From: Amphirosellinia nigrospora
Taxonomy: Eukaryota > Ascomycota > Sordariomycetes > Xylariales > Xylariaceae
Reading direction: 5' to 3'
Assembly: GCA_004123355.1 (NCBI GenBank)
Contig: SCHM01000004.1
Location: 7,901,017 to 7,965,016, forward strand
Length of the DNA: 64,000 nucleotides
Below, piece after piece: positions 1 to 11,703 of this stretch (position 1 is the first letter of the stretch; each line of letters begins with the position of its first letter). The notes under the pieces are model-generated. The model was not told the DNA's origin, did no database searches, and saw only the letters and a list, made by a program, of their open reading frames with translations. The translations under genes were made by a program, and so were the position numbers.

Positions 1-2480
1 ATATTTAGATTTTCTTTTATTTAAATATACGTTATTAGTTTAATATATATTAATAATAATTATTATATTTTATTATATAATATTTACGATCGTTATTATA
101 ATTATAGCTATAGTTATAACTACGGTTATAATTATAGCTATAGTTTTAATTATTATTATAATTATTATTATATTTTTTATTTTTATTATTATATTTTTTA
201 TTTTTATAAGTATTTTTTTTATTTTTTTTTATAATAGTTATAATTTTATTATAATTATTATTATATTATTTATTATATTTATTATTAAAATAATAATAAC
301 GTTTATAATAAAATTAATATTTATTTTTAATTAATAACGATTAAAATATTTATAATTATTATATTTAAAATATAAATTTTAAAAGTTTTTATTATTATTT
401 TTTAAATAGTTATAAAAAAGTTTAGCGTTTAAAAACTTATATTTTGTTTTTTGTTTTAATTTATAATATATTTTATTAATTTTATATATTTATTTAATAT
501 ATATTTTTTTTTTAATAAATAAATATAATTAACGATTATTTTAGTTTATTAGTTATAAATATTTTTTATAATATTTTATTAATTAAAATTATTTCGGGCT
601 AAAGTTTTATTTTTGCGGGTATATTATAGTTTATATTAAACGAATTAAGTAAATATATTTTTATTTTATATTATATTAAGTAAAAAAAAGTTATTTTCGA
701 AAAACTTTTTATAGTATATTTAAAGTATATTTTAAAGCGTTTTTTTAGCTTTTTAAATATTAAGTTTAAGCTTATTTTTTATTAAATATAATAATTAATA
801 AGTTTAATTTTATTATTTTATTATAAAAAAATAAAATTATAAAAATAGTTAAATAGTTTTAAAATTTAATTATTATTTAATAATTTATATTATTAAGCTT
901 ATATATAGCTTAAATATATTAAAAAAATATATATATTTTATATAAATAATATTTTTTTTATTTATAACGATTTTTTATTTTTAGGTTATTTTAATTAAAG
1001 TTTAAAATTTTAATATTTTTATATTTAATTTTATAAATATTTTTATTATAAATATAATTAAAAATAAAGTTTTATAATAATAACGTTTATTATTATAGCT
1101 ATAACTATTGTAGTTAGCTTTGTTATTTAATAAATCTAGATTATTATTAAGGTTATTTGTTTTATTATTATTATTTTTACTATTATTATTATTATTTGTT
1201 TCGATTAAAAGATATATTTTAGTGTTTTTTATATTGTTTTTAAGGCGATAAAAAAAAAGTAGGGGCAAAAATATTATTATTATACTTATTATATTCGGAA
1301 ATAAAAGCGGGAGTATTATTATTATTTTTTTTTTATTTATAGCTACGTTATTAAGGTTAATTATTATACTACGGAAAATTTATTAGTTTAATATAATTAA
1401 AAGTAAAATATTAATAAAAATATAATATTAATTTTTTAAAACTTTATAAAAACGTTAAGATTTTAATTTATTTATACGATCGGGTTAAGTTTATTATTAA
1501 TTTGTTTAATATTTTTTTATAACTTTTTTATATTAAATTTAATTTAATTTTATTTAAAGTTATTTTTTATTATTATTTTAAAAATATATTTATAGTTTTT
1601 ATATTAAATTTTAAATATTAGTTTAGTTTTTTAAATAAAAATTTTATAAGTTTTTAATTTTATTATTAATTAAGCTTTATTAATATTAGTTTTAGCTTTA
1701 ATTATTTTTACGTTAATTTATTTTTTTTATTTTATTTTAACTTTTTAAATTTATTAAATAATTATAAACGTTTTTAATAAAGCTTATATTAATAATAATA
1801 ATATTTATTCTAATAATTATTACGCTAAGAATTAAAAAAAAATAACTTTAAATAAAAGTTTTTTAATAATAAATCTAACGTTTAATTTAATAAATAATTA
1901 AATATATAAAAAAACTATTATTATATTAGTTTTATAATTTATTTTTATATAACGTTATAAATAATAATTTAAAAATAAAATAAACTATATATAATAAAAA
2001 TAAAATAAAATATATAATTTATAATTATATTTTAATAAAAATTAATATATTTATAAATTTTAATAATAAACTAAAACGTTTAAAAATTTTATAGTAAAAC
2101 TAAAATATTTAAAATAATTAATTAATAAAAATCCGTAACGTTTATAACTTTATAATAATTTTAGCTACGTTATAAGAACTAATATATTTAAAATATAGAA
2201 ATATTTTACTAAGCTTTTTTTAAAGCTAAATAACTAGCTTATTTAAAAGTTTCGCGGGAGTATAAAAGTAAAAGTATATAATAATTAACGCTAAGGCGCG
2301 ATATTTGTTTTAATTAACGGATATATATAAATTGTGCGCGTTAATACGTATAAATTATGCACGCTAATTGCCGCCGGGAAAATTATATTTTTTAATTTCG
2401 AAAAATCTAAAAATAAATAGTTTTTAGTATAGTTTAATATTTATAATAAACTGCGTAATAAAGCATTATTTTAAAAAAAT
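1..2480. other. Extreme A+T block, no gene
   Basis: Almost all A and T, with stops in every frame and only short spurious ORFs. The few remaining C and G bases sit mostly in CpG or AGCT contexts. This fits repeats destroyed by RIP (C-to-T on both strands). Around 2,250-2,400 the composition is a little more balanced but I see no gene or recognisable element there. Confidence 0.7.
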
Positions 2481-2674
2481 ATTATAGGTTATAAAATAAA
2501 GCTTAATTAAAAGAAAAGAATTTATTATTAGATCTACTACGTAGATCTAATAATAGATTCTCTAATTAGCAATATATACCAGCTGTTTATCTAGATATAG
2601 GTGTTGCTAGGTAGCTTTTCCCTACGCGTAGCGTAAAAAGCTATTAGCAATATAAACCCCTTGGGGGCTTTATT
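2481..2674. mobile_element. Small structured MITE-like repeat, copy S1
   Basis: A ~190-bp segment that matches 40,792-40,985 in the same orientation and is far less A+T-biased than its surroundings. It contains a near-perfect hairpin (arms of about 15 bp meeting at ACTACGT, 2,523-2,555), a second imperfect inverted repeat (about 2,604-2,648) and a short CCCC-TT-GGGG palindrome at the right. AATAAAGC near the left end is inverted as GCTTTATT near the right end, as in a non-autonomous DNA transposon. No coding capacity. The superfamily cannot be assigned. Confidence 0.6.
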
Positions 2675-2689
2675 ATAATTAATTTAATA

Positions 2690-3005
2690 AATATATAATT
2701 ATTAAATAATTAAATTTAATATAATTTACAATAAAAAAAAAATTAAAAATAAAACTTTATAATTTATTTATATTTTATTATTATTTTTAATATAAATATT
2801 TAATTTTAAATTATTTTATTAAATTTATAATTATTTATATAATAAAAAATAAATATTAAAACTAAATATATATAATAATAAATAAAAATAAAAAGGTTTT
2901 TAATTCGAGTAAAATTTTTATTTAAAATAAAAAAACAAAAAATTTTTAATCGATAAAAAAACCTTTTTTTTATTTAGTTATACTTTTTTTATAAAATTTA
3001 AATAT
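2690..3005 (-). repeat. Family X repeat, partial copy X2
   Basis: Reverse-complement match to the left end of the X repeat at 6,504-6,830, including the terminal motif that reads GTATAACTAAG in the less mutated copies. Only about 300 bp is present. The S1 element lies directly next to its truncated side. Confidence 0.6.
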
Positions 3006-5157
3006 ATTTTTAAAAATTTAAATTATTATTTTAAACAATATTAAACTAGTTAATTTTAGCTATTACTAATATTATATTATATATAAATTAAAAAATAAAA
3101 ATATTTTTTATATTATTATTTATAAAATTACTATATAATTAAAAAAAAAATTAGCTATTAACTAATATCAAAACGTTTTTATTATTTAATTATTTTTAAT
3201 CCGCGAATAATATAATTTAACTATATAAATATTTTATTAAACGATTATTTTTAATAAATAATGCTTATATTTTAAAATATATAACGTTTTAAAAATAATA
3301 TATAAAATTAAAAGTTTAAGCTTAAATAAAAACTTTTAAAAAACTTTTAAAAAAAATATATATATATAATTATACGTAAAAGTATTTTAAAAAAAATTAT
3401 TTTATAAACTAAATTTTTTAAAATAAATAGTTTAAAAAATAAAAGTTATTTTATAAACTAAATATTCGTTAAAATAAATAGTTTAAAAAATAATATTTTA
3501 TTTTTATTAAAAAACAATATCTTTTATTCGTTAAATTTTCGGAATTAAATCTAGCTTTTAAATATAATATATAAAACTTTAATAAAGCTTTAAACGTAAA
3601 AAACAATAAGTTTTTAAGCGAAAATAACGATAAGTTTTCGAGCAAAAATAATAATAAGTTTTCGAGCGCAAATAATAATAATATATTTAACTTTAACTTT
3701 AAAAATATCGAAAATATAAAAGATTTAAAAAAGTTAAATTTTAAATCTATTATTACTTTTAAAAATAATATTGCTAAAATAAGCAAAATTAACGTTCGGG
3801 TTAATAAAGCTAATATTGTTTTTAAAACACTACTACGTTATAAAAATAAACTTAAAAATTATTATATTTAATAAAAAGCTAATAAAAAAGTTTGTTCGAT
3901 AATAATATTTATTTTATTAAGTTTTATTAATAAAAAATCGAAAATATAAATATTAAAGTATATAACTATAAAGCTTATATATAAGTTATTAAAAACAAGT
4001 TAAAGCTACTTTTTAATAAACTAAAATTAATATTTATAAGTTTTATATTAAAGTTTTATTTAAAAAATAAATTATATTTATACTTATATATTATTTAATT
4101 TAAAGTTATATATTAATTTTTTATTAGTATTTCGGACAAAAGATTAGTAAAAAAAAATAAAAAAAGAAAACTATAATAAAACGCGGCTTTTTTATTATAT
4201 TTTAATGCTTTTTTGTTTTCTTTTCGAACAAATAACTACTATTAAAATAAATAAGTTTATTAGCTATAAATTAATATATATATATTTTTTAATTTATATT
4301 TTTATATAATATTAATTTATTTAAGCTTTTATTAAATTAAATAATAAGTTTTAATTTATATATAAAACTTGTTCGAATTAATTTATAATACTATAAAATT
4401 TAAAAAACTAAATTAAATATATTTTATACGATAAAAAAAACGTTTAAACTTAGTAAATTATATATTTTTACGGTTTTTTTTTTTTTTATTAATGTTTTAA
4501 AGCTTACGCTTTAACTCGATTTTAATGCTTCGATTTAATAATATTAAAATACTTTTAATATAAAACCCGATTAATTTTAATAAGCTATTTAAATTAGTTA
4601 TTTAGTTTAGCTTAAAATATATTAAATAATATTTAAAGCTTAAAATAATATAAAATTTTTATTTATATTATTAATATTAACGATCGAAAACTTTTTTATT
4701 TATTTGTTAGTTTACGGTTTTTTTTTTATTTGTTTAGTTTTATAGCTAGCTTTTTTATTTTATATTTTTTTTTATTAATATTAATATATTCTAGCAAACA
4801 TTTTATAATATTTAAAATTATATATAATTTAAGCTTAATATTTAATTTTTATATATTTTTTTAGCTATTTTATATTATTATTAAGCTTTTAATATTAATA
4901 ACTTTAATATAATTAATTTTTTAAATTAGCAATAAATTTATTTAAATAAAAATAAGTTTTTTTTATTTATAGCTTAAACTTAATAATATTTTTATTTTTT
5001 ATTACGCTATTAAATTATTAACTAAATATATTATTTTAAACATTTTAATTAGTTATAATATAATAAATAGCTAAATTAAAAAAATTAAAATATTATTAAA
5101 GTTCGAATATAATATTATATATATAATTTTTAATATATAGCTAAAAATAACTTAACA
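3006..5157. other. Extreme A+T block, no gene
   Basis: Degraded sequence with no credible ORF. The short open frame on the minus strand near 3,469-3,786 is Leu/Phe-rich low-complexity translation of A+T sequence and is not a gene. Probably one or more RIP-destroyed transposons of unknown family. Confidence 0.6.
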
Positions 5158-5159
5158 TA

Positions 5160-5958
5160 CCACACAAGCATCCTGGCCACACAAGTATCCTGGCTACTTA
5201 AGCTTGGCATTTTATTAAAATTATAATAATTTTACAGAACTAGGCTTAATCGGGAAATAGTTATAGGGTTAATATATAATTATATTTAATATATAAATAT
5301 AATTTTTTTAATTTTTTACGCTAGCTTAATAAGGTTATAAACCCCGGTTTTTAAAATAAGCTAAAAATAAAGCTAAAATAAAATCTTAGTTAATATTATT
5401 ATATAATTTTATTTAAAATTTTAAAAAGATAAAATTAAATTTAGTATGTTTTTTTATATTATATAGGTTTTTTCCGAATTTTTTGAGCTAGATTTAATAT
5501 TTCTTTTTATTTTTAAAGTATAAAAAATTAATAAAAAAAAATAAAAAAAAATAAAAAAAATAAAAAATAATAAAAAATAATAAAAAAATAATAATATTTA
5601 TAATATAAAAATAAGAATAAATACTTAAACTAGGTTAAAAAATTCGAAAAAAATATATAAAATATAAAAAACATGTTAGATCTAATTTTAATTTTTTTTA
5701 TTTTTAATAAAATTATACGCTAGTACTAACTAGGATTTTATTTTAGTATTATTTTTAGCTTATTTTAAAAACCAAAGTTTATAACCTTATTAAGCTAGCG
5801 TAAAAAATTAAAAAAGTTTTATTTATATATTAATATAGTTATATATTAACCTTATAAACTATTTCTTAATTAAGCCTAGTTTTATAAAGTTATTATAATT
5901 TAGTAAAATGTTAAGCTTAAGTAGCTAAGATATTTGTATGGCCAGGATGCTTGTGTGG
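5160..5958. mobile_element. Fold-back (long-TIR) DNA element
   Basis: The left arm (about 5,160-5,520) and right arm (about 5,598-5,958) are inverted copies over about 360 bp, leaving only a short A-rich centre, so the whole ~0.8 kb can fold into one hairpin. The left tip carries two tandem 17-mers, CCACACAAGCATCCTGG and CCACACAAGTATCCTGG; subterminal direct repeats of this kind often bind transposase. The element is bounded by TA on both sides (5,158-5,159 and 5,959-5,960), as in Tc1/mariner-type insertion. The arms differ mainly by C/T and G/A changes, as RIP would leave. No transposase frame, so non-autonomous. Confidence 0.8.
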
Positions 5959-5960
5959 TA

Positions 5961-6503
5961 CGTTAAACTAAAATATTAATATTAATAATATATTATAAAA
6001 CTTAATTATAAATTACACTTTTTAATCGGATATATTTTAAAAATATTATTTTAACCGTAATATTATAGTTAATTTTAAACTATTTATCGAAACTATTAAT
6101 TATAATATATATTATTTTAATAAATAATAAGCTATAATTACTTAAGAAATAATTATTAACTAGTAGTTTTTATTAATATATAAAAAAACGTAGTTTTAAA
6201 AAGTAGCTTTAAATATTATTAATTTATTATATAATTAACTAGTTTAAATTAAAAGTATAAATTTTAAAATTAACGTTAAAAAATTATACAAAAATAAAAA
6301 AAGCTTTAAAAAGAACTTTATTATAATAAAAAAAAAAATTAAAAAAGCTTAAGCTTATAAATAATTTGCAAATAATATTAAATAATAAATCTAAAACAAA
6401 AGTTTTATATATAAATTAGCTAGTCCGAATTATAATATATAACCGATAAATATAATATAATAATAAATATTTAATATTAATAGTATTTTTTTAACGATAT
6501 TAA
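5961..6503. other. A+T block, no gene
   Basis: Degraded A+T sequence between the fold-back element and the X1 repeat. No feature recognised. Confidence 0.5.
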
Positions 6504-7063
6504 TGCTTAAGTTTTATAAAAAAGGTATAACTAAGTAAAAAAAGGTTTTTTTATCGATAAAAAATTTTTTATTTTTTATATTTTAAATAAGAAATTTTTT
6601 TACCCGAATTAAAAACCTTTTTGTTTTTTTTACTATTATATATATTTAATCTTTAATATTTATTTTTTATATAAATAATTATAAATTTAATAAAATAATT
6701 TAAAATTAAATATTATATTAAAAATAATAATATAATATAAATAAATTATAAAATTTTATTTTTAATTTCTTTTTATTATAAATTATATTAAATTTAATTA
6801 TTTAATAATTATATTTTATTAAACTTAATTATTTAATAATTATATATTATATTAAACCCGATTATTTAATATTATTATTTAATTATATTTATAGTTATTT
6901 ATTTTTTTATTTTTTAATTTAATATTAATTAAAATATTTATTATTTTATATTATAAACTAATATTATTATTATAAACTTTATTTAAATATAATTTTTATT
7001 AAACTATTTTTTAAAAAATTATAATTATTATAAAATTAACTATTATATTATTATAATAAATAT

Positions 7064-7344
7064 TGGGTGGCTAGGGGGTACGATATCGTACATAACAAAA
7101 AAAAAATAAATATTTATATATATCGATTTATCTCCTCTAACTATTCGTACGAAAGCTAGGCCTTCGTACAGAGAATTTTTTATACGAAAAAAATTCTGCT
7201 ACGGCATACCGCACAACCGAATCGGCGGATATATTAGCCCAACTCTATCGTACAAACAGCTAATACTACAATTAATAATTAACTATCGTACGCAATTAAT
7301 ACCGATATATTAACTCCGTATATAATAATACTATAATTATAACA
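7064..7344 (-). mobile_element. Solo LTR (fossil), family B
   Basis: A 281-bp segment matching, in reverse, both terminal repeats of the LTR fossil at 42,979-50,317. Read on the minus strand it begins TGTTATAATTATAG and ends ..GCCACCCA, the TG...CA form of an LTR. It interrupts the X1 repeat; the undisturbed site can be seen at about 52,430, and an ATAAATAT-like sequence is repeated on the two sides. It is less mutated than the pair at 42,979 and 50,037. Looks like a solo LTR left by recombination between LTRs, with no internal region. Confidence 0.7.
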
Positions 7345-7432
7345 ATAAATATAATAATATTTTTTATAAACTATTTATTTATAACTTTTTTATTTATTTT
7401 TTATTTTTTATTATAATATTTTAAGCATAGTT

Positions 7433-7785
7433 TTTAAGTTTTTAAAGTTTTTAAAGCTTTAAATCGATCGTAATAAATATAATTTTAGGTTTTTTAAGTT
7501 TTTAAGTTTTTAAAGTTTTTAAAGCTTTAAATCGATCGTAATAAATATAATTTTTAGGTTTTTTAAGTTTTTAAGTTTTTAAAAACTTTAAAGCTTTAAA
7601 TCGATCGTAATAAATATTTTTTAAGTTTTTAAGTTTTTTTTTTTAAACGTTTTAACTAGTTTATAAAGTTTTTTTTAAACTTATTAATAAGTTTAAGCTT
7701 TTTTAAAAAGTTTTTTTTTTAAACGTTTTAGCTAATTTATAAAGTTTTTTTTAAACTTATTAATAAGTTTAAACTTTTTTCGAAA
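7433..7785. repeat. Internal tandem repeats of X1
   Basis: Three units of about 68 bp contain AAATCGATCGTAATAAATAT (at about 7,461, 7,529 and 7,598). They are followed by two units of about 77 bp around AAACGTTTTARCTARTTTAT (about 7,645 and 7,722). Similar tandem blocks recur in reverse at about 50,740-51,060 and forward at 52,530-52,740 and 58,040-58,400, so they belong to the X element. Confidence 0.6.
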
Positions 7786-8395
7786 AAAATAAAAATTTAA
7801 TATATTATAAAATTAATATATTTTATAATAATATTATTATTTAAAATATAAAGTTTATAATATTAAAATTAAAAATAACTTATAATTATTTTTAAAATTT
7901 AAAATAATAATTTATATTTATTAAAGAATTTTTTAATTTTATCCGGGTTAAAAATCGTTTTAAAAATTTTAATATCGCAGTAAGTTTTTTTATTTAAAAT
8001 AAAAATTAATTATTTATTATATATCTAACTTTTTAATTTTATTTTATAGCTTAAAATTATAATTTAATTATAAAATAATAATATAATTTTAATATATATT
8101 ATTATTATTAATAAAATAAATATATAAAAAATATTATATATTAACGTTTATATTTAAAATAAATTTATTACTATTATTAATTAAATAGCCGAATATTTTA
8201 TAATATAATTATATAGTTATATAAAAAATAAAATATTATAATTAATAAATTAAAATAAAATAGCAGGTTTTATTATATATAATTTATTAAAAAAAGCGAA
8301 CTAGTATAACTAGCAACTATAACTTATTTATTAACCTAAATATATAGTTCTTAAAAGTTTAAGCATTTTTACCCTTAAATTAAAAAGCTTTTAAT

Positions 8396-9215
8396 ATTAA
8401 TAATATATATAAAATTAAAATAATTAAAGCTTTAGTTATATATTATATAATAAAAAAACCTATAACGAATTATTTATATGTTTATAAACAAAAGTTTAAG
8501 CCTAAGCTATAAAGTTCTAAAAAACAAATATACTACGTTTAAAAGCTAGAAAACTAAAGTATATAAATAAATAAAAAATAGCTTTAGCGGTTAACGCTTA
8601 TAAGCGCTATAAAAAAAAAAATAAAAAAATGTTTTATATACGTTATTAAAACGTTAACTTTTAAACCGGATAACTTTTTTTTCGATAGTTTTTACTAAGA
8701 CTTTTTTTATTTATTTAATATTTCAACCTATTTTTTAAAGTTTATATAAATAGTTTAAATAAACATAATACCTAGTATTATTTTATTTGCTAAATTTTGC
8801 TTAATAATAAAATATATTTTTTTAATTATATATAAAATATTTATAAGCTAAATAAAAAAAATATATTATAGCATAGTTATATTTATTTATATTTTTATAT
8901 TTATTTTATACGCCGAAAATTAATAAATAATTAGTTTAAATAATTATAATAATAAAATAAACTAATTTAAACAAGCTTTTAAAAATATATTTAATATAAA
9001 TAAAAATATTAGTTTTTAATAATAACATTTTTATATTAATTAATTAAATAATCGATTAATTAATTAATTAATAATATTTTATTACTTTTAAAAACAATTT
9101 TAATACTTAATATATACTAACGATATAAAAACAGTAGCTAAAATCCTATTTTAATTAAGCCCTAAAATAAAAACATAACTAAGCAAAAAAACTAAGCTAT
9201 TTATAACATATAAGA
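8396..9215. other. A+T block up to the gene-island border
   Basis: Degraded A+T sequence. Composition changes abruptly to balanced sequence at about 9,215-9,225. No feature recognised. Confidence 0.6.
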
Positions 9216-9281
9216 ATCCGCTATTAAAGGTAGCCTGGCCAGACTAACAAAATTTCCTCCCGACAATCTGCTACAACGATG

Positions 9282-11031
9282 TTAAGAAAACGCTCCTTTA
9301 GGCGGATCGTATGAATTCTTAGCTTTGTTTTGCTTAGGAGCGAGCCTAGGCAAAAGGCAACCGCTAGTATAAGGAGCGGCGCCACTAAGCGCATTGTCCC
9401 CACTAAGCGCACTGTCCCCACTACTTCCAGTACTAATAATTGACGACGACAACGTAGGAAGTTGCGAAAGCTGTTCAGGATCGCTAGTTGAAGGGTGAGT
9501 TGAGAATTTCTCTTTTATTCTCTTGATTCGCTCCGCGACAGACTCAGCGTTGTGGGATGCGTTGCCTACCGGTTCAGGTAGGGTGTCGCTTTTGGACGAA
9601 TTACGGGACCGTTTCGATGGGCGACTATCATCGCTGTCTAGCTCCGTGTATGGAACGTAGTCAAAAGGCCGGCCCACAATGTCAGAGTCGTCGGAGTCGT
9701 CGTCGGAGTCGTCGCCATAGTACCACTCCGCTTCCATATCATCGCAGCTCTCCCCATACATACGCTTCCGACCAGCCTTAGTAGCAGTGGCTCCTGCATT
9801 ACGAAGTTTTAGAATCTTGCTAGAAGGCATCTTTTCTCGGGTCCACTCGTTCTCTTCGTTGTTGACCCTTTTTAATACCTTAACGTGGATCGGCCGAATC
9901 GTTTGCTCAAAGAATGGCATCGTATCAGTGTTAAAGATAGTCCATGCAAACCGAGCGAAGAGATATTGAGGAAGTGCGCCTCTGAGCTCTTTCAGTTTGC
10001 GATTATGATATTTAGCGTACAATTCAACAGTGCCCCAAAAAGACTTAGCCGGTCGAAATGCGCATATTACTAGCTCGTACTTCTCCTCCGGTACGGCATT
10101 GCGCTTGGGGAAAACACAGAGATTACCAGCGTCGAACAATCGGTGGATATCTGCGCGGAGAGGAATAACGTTGGAAAAGTTACCCAACCCTGACCCGCCC
10201 CAGTCGAGGTTATATACTGTGCCATTTGATTGTCATAGAACCAATTTTTGGCGGCTTGAGGTATAATATGACTTTGTTCGAGAGCAAGTAAACTTCCGGT
10301 AACGGGACAAGGCTCAAGATGGGTAAGCACGCTCGCATTACGGGAGCTTAGCTGGGCGAAGGTAGGGATGTGCAGATTTTTCCAAGGTGTAGGGATTGAA
10401 AGTGGGAACTTCCAATTGTCGAAATTAGGGGTGACAGGATATGGGTTTTCTATATAGAACAAAATATAATAATTAATAGCTATATTGTAGGATAGCAAAA
10501 CGGTAATAACTTACTTTTATCTTTATAACTTGGTACATGGAACCAATAACGAAAAGAACGAAGGATTTTATCCTCCGGAATAGCGATAGGATTAGGATCG
10601 GGGGTTTCGGACAAGAAAGGAGCCTTTTCGTCCTCCCAGACGTTACAAGATACGATGCAGCAAGCATAATATACTACATCATAATAAATGCCACCTTCGT
10701 CACAAGCAGGAAAATTTAGTAAAGCCGGGGCTTTAGGATAGCCGGGTGATGGATGGAGATAGTTCTGTTGAGTTTCTCTCCTCTCGCCTGGTCGGGTAGG
10801 TTAGGACTAGGAGGCACGTCGAAAATCTTGGACAGATCGGAGCGGTCTAAGGGAGCAGAGGCGGTATCAGTAGAAGGGCCGCTGGGCCGGTCGAAGGGGC
10901 AGTCGAAGAGGCAGTCGAAGGGCAGTCGAAGAGGCAGTCGAAGGGGCAGTCGAAAGGGCAGTCGGTTCAGTTAAAAGGCCAGTCGAAAGGTCAGTTGAAG
11001 GCCCAGGAGTACTAGTATTAGAACATGACAT
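9282..11031 (-). pseudogene. Fungal HNH endonuclease-domain protein, frame-broken
   Basis: The core carries a fungal HNH nuclease domain: C-P-V-T-G, then EQSHIIPQAAKNWF, then NVIPLRADIHRLFD and a PKRN segment. The His in HIIP, the Asn in NVIPLR and the His in DIH are the expected ββα-metal positions. After the domain comes a low-complexity acidic and Ser-rich tail with a basic KRSR patch, ending at TAA 9,282. A 65-nt intron (10,514-10,450, GTAAGT...TATAG) joins a frame ending ..VPSYKDK to PYPVTPNF. Upstream, ATG 11,031 opens a Ser/Thr/Pro-rich N-terminus. The reading frame changes about four times: in the 12-bp minisatellite (~10,925), near 10,890, near 10,750 (after SIHHP) and near 10,220 (after MAQY). 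Each is equivalent to one missing base. Either a pseudogene or assembly indels. Its 3' end lies only ~65 bp from the RIP block. Substrate unknown. Confidence 0.75.
10891..10964. repeat. 12-bp coding minisatellite
   Basis: About six tandem units of GGGCAGTCGAAG or AGGCAGTCGAAG on the plus strand, coding for repeated S-T-A-P/S-T-A-S on the minus strand in the N-terminus of the HNH gene. One unit is 11 bp long, which shifts the frame. Confidence 0.8.
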
Positions 11032-11703
11032 AGCTATGTCTTCTAAGGTTGTCTGTCACTAGAAGGATGTAGAAGCTAATTGTTGATGTCACAAGTATGC
11101 AAGTAGGTACTGGTGGAAGAATTTACCCCGCTTCAATTCTTACCTAATTTGTATTGGGGCACTGCTGCCTAGAGTGTGCTCAGCCACACGCCCATATAGC
11201 CACCGAGTTTTTTTTTCTTCGAAAAGCTCTACTTCGACAACATCACATATTTCGCTATCGGCAAGTTAGCCCAAGCTAGGAGACGCCGAGGTTTACGGCG
11301 AATCAATGGGGCTGGCAGCAGCAACAGCGATTAGGCACAGCAAGCGAATATTCGGTTGTCGAGACAACATCTATAATTCGTTTATAGCGACGATCTCAGG
11401 GGTAATATAAACTGCTGCGCCTTGAAAACCTCGCCTTTTCACTGGCTGCTGAGAGGGCTCTAAGGAGGTGTGGGTAGTGTTTCGGATAGATCGATTCGAT
11501 CGATTATTCACCCTTATCAGCCACCGAAAAGAATCACGGGATTCTTATAGAAGAGTCTGTATATTTACATAAGCTTGCGATGTCTTCATACTACGCCTGA
11601 GGACTAACCTAATGTGCACTCATCTATCGCTCAACTCGTGTTGTACAGCTGGATTCCTCAAGATTGTTCAACTATTCTCGTCCTATAATGTGACCCAATT
11701 CAC
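11032..11703. other. Intergenic, tail-to-head gap between HNH and Clr5-ankyrin genes
   Basis: Balanced composition, stops in all frames, no recognisable domain or RNA. It must contain the promoter of the HNH gene and the 3' end of the Clr5-ankyrin transcript. No convincing TATA box seen. Confidence 0.5.

Larger units (their letters stand above)
6504..8395 (+). repeat. Family X repeat, copy X1 (reference copy)
   Basis: The left end reads TGCTTAAGTTTTATAAAAA then GGTATAACTAAG. The right end reads about AACTTATTTATTAACC, TTAAGCATTTTTACCC and AAAAAGCTTTTAATATT. Related sequence recurs at 2,690-3,005, 27,159-27,483, 37,331-37,525, 42,738-42,978 plus 50,318-52,016, 52,017-53,365, 55,911-57,720 and 58,021-58,990. 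The net length without the nested solo LTR is about 1.6 kb. The left tip and the reversed right tip share TGCTTRA-YTTTTA, a possible short terminal inverted repeat. No coding frame survives. Family unknown; probably a DNA element. Confidence 0.7.

Noticed and set aside
1002-1268. Asn-rich ORF on the minus strand
   Set aside because: Its Asn runs are only translation of TTA/ATT-rich A+T sequence; no start context, intron or domain.
3469-3786. Leu/Phe-rich 105-codon minus-strand ORF, at first like a membrane protein
   Set aside because: Composition follows directly from A+T richness; it lies inside a RIP-degraded block.
10537-10974. Plus-strand ORFs opposite the HNH gene, including a Ser/Arg/Gly-rich repeat ORF
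   Set aside because: Antisense shadows; the Arg/Ser repeats are the reverse of the STAP minisatellite.
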